Position numbers and translations under genes: made by a program. From an uncultured Clostridia bacterium (GTDB lineage: Bacteria > Bacillota > Clostridia > Christensenellales > UBA1750), in the NCBI GenBank assembly GCA_947625765.1, contig CANQPP010000014.1, forward strand, positions 1 to 50,920: 50,920 nucleotides of DNA, given 5' to 3'. The notes beneath the pieces are model-generated. The model searched no databases. It was given only the letters and a program-made list of their open reading frames with translations, and was not told where the DNA came from. Numbering within the stretch: the stretch's first letter is position 1; every line of letters starts with the position of its first letter. Positions 26,509 to 34,139 of the stretch are shown one piece after another.

Positions 26509-27039
26509 TCAAACTTTGCCTTTGAGCGCTTCCCATTCTTCCCGCGTGATGGCGTAAACATAAGTGATGCCGTTCTTTTCATCCGGGTATTCCTTGACCT
26601 TTTTCATCCCGGCCGCCCTTGCGGTGGAACAGGAGGCGACATTCGTATACTTCATGTAGGAATACAGCCGATCGTATCCCGTGTGCTCAAACGCCCAGTC
26701 CCGGACCGCCCTTGCGGCCTCGCTCCCAAATCCCTGCCGCCAGTGGCTTTTGTGGATGTGATAGCCTATTTCCGGCAGCGTCTCCCCGTCGATGCTTTGC
26801 AGCGTGATCCCGCAGTCGCCGATCAGCTTGCCCGTTCCCTTTAGGACGACGGCCCAAAGCCCGAAGCCGTATAGAGCGTAATTCTCCCTGTTCCATCGGA
26901 TCCATCTTTGCACGTCTTCCTCCTCAAAGGGCTTTGGGTAATGCGCCATGGTCTCCCGGTCGGAAAGGATCTCATACAGAGGATCAAGATCGTCAAAAGC
27001 GTATTCCCTCAACAGGAGCCGTTCCGTTTCAAGGACCAT
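26509..27039 (-). CDS. GNAT family N-acetyltransferase (RimJ/RimL-like)
   Basis: 176 residues. The N-terminal LETERLLLREYAFDDLDPLYEILSD and the acetyl-CoA motif RQGFGSEAARAVRDWAFE near residues 101-118 are typical of the RimJ/RimL group, as is the final NVASCSTARAAGMKKVKEYP. Members acetylate ribosomal protein N-termini, amino acids, or antibiotics; the target here is unknown. A purine-rich GGAG lies 12 bases before the ATG, which is rather distant. With the VanZ-like gene it forms a small operon whose AT content differs somewhat from that of its neighbours. Confidence 0.88.
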   Translation of the reverse strand: MVLETERLLLREYAFDDLDPLYEILSDRETMAHYPKPFEEEDVQRWIRWNRENYALYGFGLWAVVLKGTGKLIGDCGITLQSIDGETLPEIGYHIHKSHWRQGFGSEAARAVRDWAFEHTGYDRLYSYMKYTNVASCSTARAAGMKKVKEYPDEKNGITYVYAITREEWEALKGKV

Positions 27040-27108
27040 TTTGTTTTTTTACTCCATAATCAGACGCGGGAATTTTACCCGGCGGTTCGGCGCTTTTCTG
27101 CCTTCCCA

Positions 27109-27672
27109 TTATGCCAGGCCCATCAGGTGCTCGATGAGTATGCGCAGGCCCAGCAGCGTCAGGATCACGCCGCCGGCCAGTTCCGCCCAGCGCTTAAAGC
27201 GCAGGCCAAGCAGGCTCCCCAGCACCACGCCCAAGGCGGAGAGCAGGAAGGTGGTGCAGCCGATGAAGGCCACGGCGGGCCCCACGTCCACCTGCAGAAA
27301 GGCGAAGCTCACGCCCACGGCCAGGGCGTCGATGCTGGTGGCCACGGCCATGGGCAGCATGGCCCCGAAGGAGAGGGAGGCGCTGGCCTTTTCCTCCTCC
27401 CTGGAGAAGGACTCGCGCACCATGTTAAGGCCGATCAGGGCCAGCAGCGCGAAGGCGATCCAGTGGTCGTAGGCCATGATCTGGTCGCGGAACTGCGCCC
27501 CCAGAAGGAAGCCCAAGGCGGGCATCAGCGCCTGGAAGCCGCCGAACCAGAGACCCACCAGGCAGCAGTCCCGCCAGCGGACCTTGCCGATGGCCAGCCC
27601 CTTGCACAGGGCCACGGCGAAGGCGTCCATGGAAAGCCCCACCGCCAGCGTGAACAGTTCCAGCAGACCCAC
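27109..27672 (-). CDS. mntP: Manganese efflux pump MntP
   Basis: 187 residues from a GTG at 27672. Six membrane helices; the conserved acidic motif GLSMDAFAVALCKGL at residues 11-25 and MAVATSIDALAVGVSF in the second half are the MntP/UPF0059 hallmarks, each with a metal-binding Asp. MntP exports Mn2+ across the cytoplasmic membrane. The GTG aligns with the start of homologues and has AAGGAG twelve bases upstream; an ATG at 27699 lies directly after the leader terminator and lacks a ribosome binding site. The gene is preceded by a yybP-ykoY riboswitch, its classical Mn2+ sensor, which confirms the role. Symmetric halves are as usual. Confidence 0.93.
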   Translation of the reverse strand: MGLLELFTLAVGLSMDAFAVALCKGLAIGKVRWRDCCLVGLWFGGFQALMPALGFLLGAQFRDQIMAYDHWIAFALLALIGLNMVRESFSREEEKASASLSFGAMLPMAVATSIDALAVGVSFAFLQVDVGPAVAFIGCTTFLLSALGVVLGSLLGLRFKRWAELAGGVILTLLGLRILIEHLMGLA

Positions 27673-27701
27673 GAAAAACGCACTCTCCTTCTTCGTCATG
27701 C

Positions 27702-27757
27702 AAAAGAAGACCCACGGACGAAAGGCAAGGCGCGCGCCCGCTTCCGTCCGTGGGTCT
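27702..27757 (-). terminator. Riboswitch-controlled terminator in the mntP leader
   Basis: GACCCACGGACG (27756-27745) pairs perfectly with CGTCCGTGGGTC (27720-27709), then TTCTTTT. The left arm overlaps the conserved 3' end of the aptamer, so ligand binding should free the gene. Confidence 0.85.
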
Positions 27758-27897
27758 CGTCTACAATTCAGTTTGGCGGCGCCAGGTCCCCGGGACGGCT
27801 TTCCCGGGGTTTCCAGCGTGTTGACGCCGCCGCCCGGCACTTTCTCCCCTTGCCAAACAGGCAGGGAGGCCGGGCCGACTACTCCCCCACGACGGTT
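27752..27897 (-). ncRNA. yybP-ykoY (manganese) riboswitch
   Basis: Minus-strand leader of mntP. The conserved GGGGAGTAG is at 27887-27879, GCGTCAACACGCTGG lies near 27827-27813, and the closing GACGAGACCC is at 27761-27752. Several GC helices connect them. The family binds Mn2+ and turns on efflux genes, here by preventing the terminator at 27757-27702. Confidence 0.88.
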
Positions 27898-27917
27898 CCT
27901 TTTGTCGGAACAGGCAT

Positions 27918-27946
27918 ATTGTACCATGGCCGCCCCCGGCCGTCAA
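27918..27946 (-). promoter_or_regulatory. Promoter of the mntP riboswitch transcript
   Basis: TTGACG, a 17-base spacer and TACAAT on the minus strand, about 20 bases before the aptamer. Confidence 0.8.
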
Positions 27947-27953
27947 GGCGGGG

Positions 27954-28006
27954 TAAAAAGGAGCCGCTCCCAAAGTGGCTTTCATGCAGGAAAAGGAGCG
28001 GCTCCC
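27954..28006 (-). terminator. Terminator of the repeat surface protein gene
   Basis: On the minus strand GGGAGCCGCTCC and GGGAGCGGCTCC form a long hairpin, followed by TTTTT. It is just upstream of the mntP promoter. Confidence 0.85.
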
Positions 28007-28045
28007 AAGGACGATAGGGGCTATAAGTTAAAGGGTTTTTTGCGC

Positions 28046-29746
28046 TTAACGGGCGCGCTTCCTAAGCAGGACCAGCAGGCCCAGCGTCAGCAGGACGCTC
28101 AAGACCGCGACCTGTGCAAGCGGCCTTTCGTCGCCGGTGGGCGGCACGGAGTCGGAGCCGTAATACGCCTTTTCAAACTCCACGTAGATCTTGTGGTCGG
28201 CGCTCACGTCGCGGAAGGTGTACTGTCCGCCCTCGGTGCCGGTCTTTACGTTGTCGATATACACGGCCTTGATGGAGTAGCCGCTCTTGGGCCAGAAGCT
28301 CACGGTGAGGCTGCCGCCCTTATCCACATAGCTCCAGCCGGAGGGGGAGACGGTGCCGCCGCTGCTGCCCTCGGCATAGATGGAGAAGCGGGTGCCGGAG
28401 GGGGTCACGGTGCCGGGGCTCACGGGGTTGCCGGGGATCGGGGTCATGTAGGCCCACTGGGCGGTCAGCGTCAGCTTGTCGGCATCTGCGGCCGCGTCGG
28501 CGGAGATGGTGATCTTCTCGCCCGCCTGGTAGGTCTTTTCCTCCCAGCCGGCCTTCCAGCCCTGGAAGGCGTAGCCGATGCGGGTGGGCGCCTTGGCCGC
28601 GGTGAAGGGGGCGTCCACGCCCACGGTGACCTTCGCCGGGTCGGGCATGCCGGTCACGCCCTCCATGCCGGGCTTATACTCCACCACGGCCGGGACAGCC
28701 CATTGGGCGGTCAGCTTGAGGCCCTTTTGACCGAGGGTGATCGTGTCGCCGGGCTGGTAGATCTTGCCGTCGTTTGCTTTCCAGCCGATGAACACCTTGC
28801 CCGCCTGGGTGGGAGCGGTCGCGGGGATGGTGTAGCTGTCGCCCTCGGTGAGGTTCTCGGCATCAGAGGGAAGACCCTTGACGTCGGTGCCGTCGCCCTC
28901 GCCAAAGGAGACGCTGACGTCCGTGGCTCTTTTATGCCACTTGGCGGTGAGGGTGAGATTGGTCTCGCCGATGGTGATGGTCTGACCGGGGTCATAGGTG
29001 GTCCCGCTCTCATCTTCCCATTTCTCAAAGACCATGCCGTCGGCGGTGGGAGCGGCCGCGGGGATCGTGTACTTGTCGCCCTCGGTGAGGTCCTTCACAT
29101 CCGCGGGGATGCCGCTCACGTTGCCGTCGCCGGACTCGCCCTTCTTGAAGGTGATGGACAGGCCCGTCTGGAGCGGCGTGTACTCGGCGGTGAGCGTCAC
29201 GTCCTGCTCGGGCATGTCGAACGTTTCGCCGCTGAGAGACACTTCCTTGCTGGTCCACTTGCTGAACTTCTTACCTTCAGGCGGGGTGATGCCGTCCGGC
29301 TTGGCCAGCGTTACGGGATCGTCCTTGGCGTACTTCTGCGCGGCGGGCGGGGTGCCCGTGCCGTCACCCAGTTCATAGCTGACGGTGTAGAGCTTGACGG
29401 CCTCGCCGACCAGCGTGACGGAGTAGGTATTGCCCTTCTTCATACCCGTGATGGTGACCTGTGCTGTGGCCTTGTCGTAGGCAGCGACAGGGGACCCGTC
29501 GCCACCGCTGACTTCTTTGGTCGTAAGATCGTCGGGCAGGCGGGTGCCGTCGGGATCGGCCAGCTTCAACGCGATGGTGGCGGAGGTGCCGTCCTCGGAG
29601 ACGACGGGCTCGTCTGCGTTGATCTGTTTCAAACCTTCCTTGTTGACTGTGACAGTGGTGGTGTCGGCCGCGAAGGCCGCGGGCGTCAGCGCCAGCACGA
29701 GCAGGAAGGCCAGCGCCGAAGCCAAGATCCTTTTAACGTGTTTCAT
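28046..29746 (-). CDS. Cell-surface protein with InlB/Flg_new-type repeats and sortase-like anchor
   Basis: 566 residues from the ATG at 29746 (AAGGAG seven bases upstream). A signal peptide ends at about AFA-A (residue 27). From about residue 130 there are four related modules of 65-75 residues with the pattern D-L-T-E-G-D-x-Y-T-I-P, G-x-x-F-x-G/K-W, Y-x-P-G-x-x-I-T, L-T-A-x-W. These fit the beta-grasp InlB B-repeat/Flg_new class of surface adhesins. The C-terminus has VPPTGDE, a hydrophobic helix and RKRAR, resembling the divergent sortase signals (PxTGD) of Clostridia. No sortase gene is in the window. Likely an adhesin or wall-spanning stalk. Nothing suggests enzyme activity. Confidence 0.85.
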   Translation of the reverse strand: MKHVKRILASALAFLLVLALTPAAFAADTTTVTVNKEGLKQINADEPVVSEDGTSATIALKLADPDGTRLPDDLTTKEVSGGDGSPVAAYDKATAQVTITGMKKGNTYSVTLVGEAVKLYTVSYELGDGTGTPPAAQKYAKDDPVTLAKPDGITPPEGKKFSKWTSKEVSLSGETFDMPEQDVTLTAEYTPLQTGLSITFKKGESGDGNVSGIPADVKDLTEGDKYTIPAAAPTADGMVFEKWEDESGTTYDPGQTITIGETNLTLTAKWHKRATDVSVSFGEGDGTDVKGLPSDAENLTEGDSYTIPATAPTQAGKVFIGWKANDGKIYQPGDTITLGQKGLKLTAQWAVPAVVEYKPGMEGVTGMPDPAKVTVGVDAPFTAAKAPTRIGYAFQGWKAGWEEKTYQAGEKITISADAAADADKLTLTAQWAYMTPIPGNPVSPGTVTPSGTRFSIYAEGSSGGTVSPSGWSYVDKGGSLTVSFWPKSGYSIKAVYIDNVKTGTEGGQYTFRDVSADHKIYVEFEKAYYGSDSVPPTGDERPLAQVAVLSVLLTLGLLVLLRKRAR

Positions 29747-30155
29747 GGGGATTCTCCTTAAAAATGAGGGGCCCTCTGGTCGGGACCCGTCGGTCCTTCT
29801 GTTCTGTGGCGGACGTGATGTTGGTTTCCACGCAGCACCTCCCACTTTTTGGATTTTTTGTTGCGGATGGGGGAGGGGCGCCTTTGTCCTCGCCGCTTCC
29901 CTCATGTATATGACGAGAAAGAAGCGCAAATGTTTCCATGTTTTCCGATCCCGCGGGCTGGAAATACCTGGCAGCCCCCTTCCCGCGGGAACAGCATAGA
30001 AAGGAAACGTATAGGAAATGCGAGAGAACTTGCGCCAAAATGGGGCGGGGATGTAAACAATTTGTTTGGGGGACGGGGAAAACGCTGCAAAAGGGGGAAA
30101 GAGGGGTATACTCACGGAAAGGAGATTTTTTTAAAGGAAATGGAGGTTTTTCCCC
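29747..30155. other. 409-base divergent intergenic region with leader hairpins
   Basis: No gene is supported. On the minus strand the leader of the repeat protein has a 12-bp bulged stem at 29949-29990 and, near 29775-29800, two mutually exclusive hairpins sharing GGGTCC (GGACC-gac-GGGTCC against GGGTCC-GGGCCC), the second followed by CTCATTTTT. On the plus strand TATACT at 30107-30112 is a possible -10 for ldh, with a poor -35. Confidence 0.4.
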
Positions 30156-31121
30156 ATGCGCAAACAGGGAAACAAGATCGTCGTGGTGGGCGCGGGGCAG
30201 GTGGGCGCGACCACGGCCTACACGCTTCTGCTCTCCGGCCTGGCCTCGGAGCTGGTCCTCATCGACATAGACGAAAAGAAGGTGCGCGGCGAGGTGCTGG
30301 ACCTGGCCCACGGCATCCCCCTCTGCCCGCCGGCGGACATCCGGGCGGGGAAATACGAGGACTGCGCCCACGCGGACCTGGTGATCCTGGCCGCCGGGGC
30401 CAACCAGAAGCCGGGCGAGACGCGGATGGACCTGACGAAAAAGAACGCCAAGGTGTTTGCCTCCATCGTGCCGCAGGTGATGCGGTACGCGGATGAAAAC
30501 ACCGTGCTGCTGGTGGTCACGAACCCGGTGGACACGCTCACGTATTTGACCTGGAAGCTCTCCGGCCTGCCCAAGGGACGGGCGCTGGGCTCCGGCACCG
30601 TGCTGGACACCTCCCGCCTGCGCTACCTGCTGTCCCTGCACACGGGCGTGGACGCCCGCAACATCCACACCTACGTGCTGGGCGAGCACGGCGATACCGA
30701 GCTGCCCGCCTTTAGCCTCACCTCCATCGCGGGCATGAGCATGGACGAATACTGCGCCTGCTGCCGGGAATGCGAGGGGAGCTTATATCAAACCGTCGCG
30801 GGCGAGTTCGACGAGCGGGTGCGCCGCGCCGCTTACGCCATCATCGAGGGCAAAGGCGCGACCTATTACGCCGTGGCGCTGGCCGTGCGCCGCATCTGCG
30901 AGGCCATCCTGCGGGACGAAAAGTCGATCCTGACCGTTTCCTCCCCGCTGGAGGGGGAGTACGGCCTGCGGGAGCTGTGCCTGAGCCTGCCCTGCGTGGT
31001 GGGCGGCGGAGGCGCGGAGCAGCTGCTGCCCATCCGTTTGAACGCGGAGGAAACGGAGCAGCTGCGTGCTTCCGCCGAGGCCATCCGCCTATCCATCGCC
31101 GAGGCGATGCCGGACGTTTAA
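30156..31121 (+). CDS. ldh: L-lactate dehydrogenase
   Basis: 321 residues. It reduces pyruvate to L-lactate with NADH, regenerating NAD+ in fermentation. The Rossmann motif GAGQVGATTA is at 12-21. The substrate loop GANQKPGETRMDL (Gln84, Arg90) marks lactate rather than malate dehydrogenase. Asp151/Arg154 (GTVLDTSRLR) and the catalytic His178 (GEHGD) are intact. GGAGG is nine bases before the ATG. A Cys-rich stretch (CACCRECE) near residue 205 is unusual for the family. It is a single gene; a hydroxyacid oxidase and malic enzyme at 23602-25710 act on the same metabolite pool. Confidence 0.95.
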   Translation: MRKQGNKIVVVGAGQVGATTAYTLLLSGLASELVLIDIDEKKVRGEVLDLAHGIPLCPPADIRAGKYEDCAHADLVILAAGANQKPGETRMDLTKKNAKVFASIVPQVMRYADENTVLLVVTNPVDTLTYLTWKLSGLPKGRALGSGTVLDTSRLRYLLSLHTGVDARNIHTYVLGEHGDTELPAFSLTSIAGMSMDEYCACCRECEGSLYQTVAGEFDERVRRAAYAIIEGKGATYYAVALAVRRICEAILRDEKSILTVSSPLEGEYGLRELCLSLPCVVGGGGAEQLLPIRLNAEETEQLRASAEAIRLSIAEAMPDV

Positions 31122-31154
31122 AGAAGAAAACCTACAACGCATGAACAACGATTC

Positions 31155-31174
31155 ATATATTCAACTGAATATAT
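31155..31174. repeat. Inverted repeat ATATATTC-aact-GAATATAT upstream of the COG0701 permease
   Basis: Eight-base perfect arms with a four-base centre. Its form resembles ArsR/SmtB metal-sensor operators (12-2-12 type), and it precedes a putative metal(loid) permease. The regulator is not in the window. Confidence 0.5.
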
Positions 31175-31238
31175 ATTTGCTACACGAAGGATAATTTGTA
31201 AAATCTGGGGAAAACCGTGCACGGGGAGACAAAACTCC

Positions 31239-31267
31239 TTGATTTTTATGGAACTCGTGGGTACAAT
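31239..31267 (+). promoter_or_regulatory. Promoter for the COG0701 permease gene
   Basis: TTGATT, a 17-base spacer and TACAAT, 84 bases before the ATG. Confidence 0.75.
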
Positions 31268-31350
31268 GCGGAATGGGCGGGAAAACGTCCCGCCCGAATG
31301 AAAACTATGGTCCACACTCGATAAACGGAAGGAACGGAACGGCAGCACCC

Positions 31351-32328
31351 ATGACGCAGACCCCTTTGCACGGACACTTTTCCCTGACCGCCTGGCCCCT
31401 GGAGGCGCTTTTGGAGGCGCCGCTGGAGCGGTTGGGCCTTTCCGAGAGCCTCGTCCACCCCATCCTGCACGCGCTGGCGGATTTCCTGGACATCTCCATC
31501 CTGGTGCTGGCGGTGGTGGCGGTCATCTCCTATATCCAGACGTTCATCCCCTATGAGCGCATGCGGGAGCGCCTCTCCCGCCTGAGCGGCTGGCGGGGCG
31601 TTCTGCCCGCGCTGGGTCTGGGGATGCTCTCGCCCTTTTGCAGCTGCTCCATCATCCCCATCATGATGGGCTTTCTGGCCAGCGGCGTGCCCCTGCCCTG
31701 CTGCCTGGTGTTCCTAAGCTCCGCCTCCGCGCTGAACTTAACGGCCTTGAGCGCCGTGTTCGCGGGCTTCCCGCTGCCCTTTGCCCTCTGGTACGTGGGC
31801 TGCGCCTTGGGCGTGAGCCTGATCGCCTCCCAGCTGGCCGGGTCCTTTGGGGCCGCGTCGCTTGTGCACATGGACCGCCTGCAGGTGGAGCACAGCCACC
31901 ACCACCACGAACAGAAGCCGATGAGCCGCCTGCGCACCGCCCTGTGCAGCGCGGGCAACGTGTACCGCAACGTCTGGCTGTTCATGCTGGCGGGCGTGGT
32001 CTGCTCGAGCCTTTTGACCGCCTTTGCCTCTGAAGAGACGATCCGCGCGCTGCTGGTGGGCCAGCCCCTCGCCCTGCCGCTAGCGGCGCTGGCCGGGGGC
32101 GTGCTGCACTCGGACGTGTTCTCCATACTGCCCATCGCCCAGATGCTGGTGGGCTATTCCCTGCCGGTGGGGCTCTGCTTCCTGCTGGCCACCATGCTCT
32201 TTTCCATCGCGGAGTGGGCGCTGCTGGCCCAGGCCTTCCGACCCCGGCTCATCGCCCGCTACTGCGCCTGCCTGCTGCTGGGCGCGCTGCTCTGCGGCCT
32301 GCTGGCGGCGCTGTGCGTGGGGTTCTGA
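31351..32328 (+). CDS. Permease, COG0701/ArsP_1 family
   Basis: 325 residues from the ATG at 31351; GGAAGGAACGG is about 15 bases upstream, a weak placement. About eight membrane segments. The diagnostic motif SPFCSCSIIPIMMGF near residue 93 has the paired Cys-x-Cys of this family, and a second SxSALNL segment follows near 125. A cytoplasmic loop near residue 188 carries a His cluster (HSHHHHEQK), which suggests metal binding. ArsP members export trivalent organoarsenicals, but most COG0701 proteins are uncharacterised and the conserved Cys pair could handle other thiophilic metals. No arsR or arsM is adjacent. It is followed by an nfeD-like gene 37 bases on. Confidence 0.8.
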   Translation: MTQTPLHGHFSLTAWPLEALLEAPLERLGLSESLVHPILHALADFLDISILVLAVVAVISYIQTFIPYERMRERLSRLSGWRGVLPALGLGMLSPFCSCSIIPIMMGFLASGVPLPCCLVFLSSASALNLTALSAVFAGFPLPFALWYVGCALGVSLIASQLAGSFGAASLVHMDRLQVEHSHHHHEQKPMSRLRTALCSAGNVYRNVWLFMLAGVVCSSLLTAFASEETIRALLVGQPLALPLAALAGGVLHSDVFSILPIAQMLVGYSLPVGLCFLLATMLFSIAEWALLAQAFRPRLIARYCACLLLGALLCGLLAALCVGF

Positions 32329-32365
32329 CGCTGTAAGGACATAAAGAGAAAGGGGGAGGCGGCCC

Positions 32366-32998
32366 TTGGGTGAGATGGCCGTCTGGCAGCTGCTGCTCTT
32401 TGCCGCGGGCACGGCGCTGCTGCTCATGGAGGCCGCCAGCCCCGGACTGGGCCTTCCCAGCGCGGGCGGCTTTTTGTGCCTGCTGCTGGCCTTCCTGCCC
32501 GAGTGCATGCAGGGCCTGCCCGCCTATGTGCCCCTGCTGGGGCTGGTCTCCTTCGGCCTCTTTCTGCTGGATTCGCGCTTTCCCGGCCTGGGGCCGCTGG
32601 CGTGGCTGGGGCTTTTGGGCCTTTGCGCCTGCCTGTTCCTGTGCGAGAGGAGCGCCGCACATTTGGCGCTGGCCCTGGGGTCGGCGGCCCTCTTGGCCGT
32701 GCCTTCGGTCGCCTGGATCATCGCGCGCCTGCCCTCCTCCAAAAAGATGAAGGAGATGTCTCTCAACGAAACGCTGCAGGGCAACGGGCTGGAGACGCAA
32801 AAGAAGCTGGAAACGGAGGGCGTGGCCGTGACGGACCTGCACCCTGGCGGCCTTGTGCGTCTGGGGGAGAGCCAGGTGAACGCCACCGCCCGCTGCGGCT
32901 TCATCGAAAGGGGCGCGCGGGTGCGGGTGCTGCGCATGCGCAACGGCGAGGCGCTGGTGGACGAGCTGCCGCCCGCGCATAAAGGGCATCCCTTATAA
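32366..32998 (+). CDS. NfeD family protein
   Basis: 210 residues from the TTG at 32366, preferred because GGGGGAGG ends seven bases before it; the ATG at 32375 is sixteen bases away. Four to five membrane segments fill residues 5-125. A soluble C-terminal OB-fold (EGVAVTDLHPGGLVRLGESQVNATARCGFIERGARVRVLRM, about 150-198) is the NfeD domain. NfeD proteins usually accompany SPFH/stomatin proteins (YqfA, FloT) and organise membrane microdomains or stabilise proteases. No SPFH gene is next to it here, which is unusual. It may be co-transcribed with the permease. Confidence 0.85.
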   Translation: MGEMAVWQLLLFAAGTALLLMEAASPGLGLPSAGGFLCLLLAFLPECMQGLPAYVPLLGLVSFGLFLLDSRFPGLGPLAWLGLLGLCACLFLCERSAAHLALALGSAALLAVPSVAWIIARLPSSKKMKEMSLNETLQGNGLETQKKLETEGVAVTDLHPGGLVRLGESQVNATARCGFIERGARVRVLRMRNGEALVDELPPAHKGHPL

Positions 32999-33034
32999 AA
33001 GATAAGCGGCCATTATTTTGTCGCCGATCGTGAA

Positions 33035-33072
33035 AACCCGCGGGTTCGTTCTGGACAGCGCCCGCGGGTTTA
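33035..33072 (+). terminator. Terminator-like hairpin after nfeD, overlapping the hprK promoter
   Basis: AACCCGCGGG (33035-33044) pairs with CCCGCGGGTT (33061-33070) and is followed only by TATGT, so termination may be weak. Confidence 0.5.
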
Positions 33073-33080
33073 TGTATAAT
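33052..33080 (+). promoter_or_regulatory. Promoter for hprK, nested in the nfeD hairpin
   Basis: TGGACA, a 17-base spacer and TATAAT. The spacer contains the right arm of the hairpin at 33035-33072. Confidence 0.75.
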
Positions 33081-33133
33081 GTTAAAAGGAGCTGTGAGCG
33101 GGCCGGAGGCCCGCGGCGGGAGGAGGCGGGCGC

Positions 33134-34051
33134 ATGATCCCCCTGATGGAGTTTATCAAGGCCTTGGACCTGGAGCCCCTGGAGCTGGGCGAGCAGACGG
33201 AGCTCAACCTGGAGACCAGCGACGTGAACCGTCCCGGCCTGCAGCTGTGCGGCTTCTTTGACTACTTCGCCGCCGACCGCCTGCAGGTGATCGGCAAGGC
33301 GGAGATGGAGTATCTGGTTTCCCTGGAGCCCAAGGTCCGCGGGGAGCGGCTGGAGGCCTATATGGCCCATCCGCTGCCGGTGGTGGTGATCTGCCGCAAC
33401 ATGGAGTGCCCGCCGGAGCTGCTGGAGGCGGCCAGGCGGCACAAGATCCCGCTGCTCCGCTCCCGCCTTGTGACCACGCGCTTCTCCCTGCAGGCATCCA
33501 CCTACATCTCCAATTGCCTGGCGCCCCACATCACCCGGCACGGGGTGCTCATCGACGTCTTCGGCGTGGGCGTGATGCTCACCGGCGAGTCCGGCGTGGG
33601 CAAGAGCGAGGCCGCGCTGGAGCTGGTCAAGCGGGGCCACCGCCTGGTGGCCGACGACGTGGTGGACATCCGCAAGGTCAACGACCGCCGCCTGGTGGGC
33701 GAGGCCCCGGAGGTGCTCCGGCATTTCATGGAGATCCGCGGCGTTGGGATCATCAACGTCAAGAACATGTACGGCGTGGGCGCGGTGATCAACTCCAAGA
33801 CCATCGACATCGTCTGCCACATGGAGCTGTGGGACGATAAGAAGGAATACGACCGGCTGGGCTTCAACGAGGAATTCACCGCCATTTTGGGCGTGAAGGT
33901 GCCCCTGCTCGTTCTGCCCGTGCGGCCGGGCCGCAACCTGGCCATCGTGATCGAGGTGGCGGCCTCCAACTTCCGCTTAAAGGCCATGGGCTACCACGGC
34001 GCGCGGGAGCTGAACGAGCGCCTGCAGCAGCAGGCCCAGCAGAATTCCTGA
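33134..34051 (+). CDS. hprK: HPr kinase/phosphorylase
   Basis: 305 residues. HprK phosphorylates Ser46 of HPr when glycolytic intermediates are high and removes the phosphate otherwise; this drives CcpA-mediated carbon catabolite control in Bacillota. The P-loop GESGVGKSE is at 151-159, His136 and the following VFGVGVML precede it, and the signature MEIRGVGIINVKNMYGVGAV follows. The N-terminal domain (1-130) is complete. GGAGGCGGGCGC precedes the ATG. The glucokinase gene lies 88 bases downstream, so sugar sensing and glucose phosphorylation are grouped. In many clostridia hprK is next to murB or lgt, so this neighbourhood differs. Confidence 0.96.
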   Translation: MIPLMEFIKALDLEPLELGEQTELNLETSDVNRPGLQLCGFFDYFAADRLQVIGKAEMEYLVSLEPKVRGERLEAYMAHPLPVVVICRNMECPPELLEAARRHKIPLLRSRLVTTRFSLQASTYISNCLAPHITRHGVLIDVFGVGVMLTGESGVGKSEAALELVKRGHRLVADDVVDIRKVNDRRLVGEAPEVLRHFMEIRGVGIINVKNMYGVGAVINSKTIDIVCHMELWDDKKEYDRLGFNEEFTAILGVKVPLLVLPVRPGRNLAIVIEVAASNFRLKAMGYHGARELNERLQQQAQQNS

Positions 34052-34139
34052 CGGACAAAGTCTATTTTCGCATGAAATTTCGCTGATTCGATCTTTCAAA
34101 AGATCACAACATACACATTCCAAGGGAGGTACATGGATC

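Noticed and set aside
27476-29761. 761-codon plus-strand frame opposite mntP and the repeat protein gene
   Set aside because: It runs across two unrelated genes, a riboswitch and terminators, with biased composition; the minus-strand genes have clear families.
29747-30155. T-box or c-di-GMP riboswitch in front of the repeat surface protein
   Set aside because: Hairpins exist, but I could not find the conserved T-box or GEMM core motifs.
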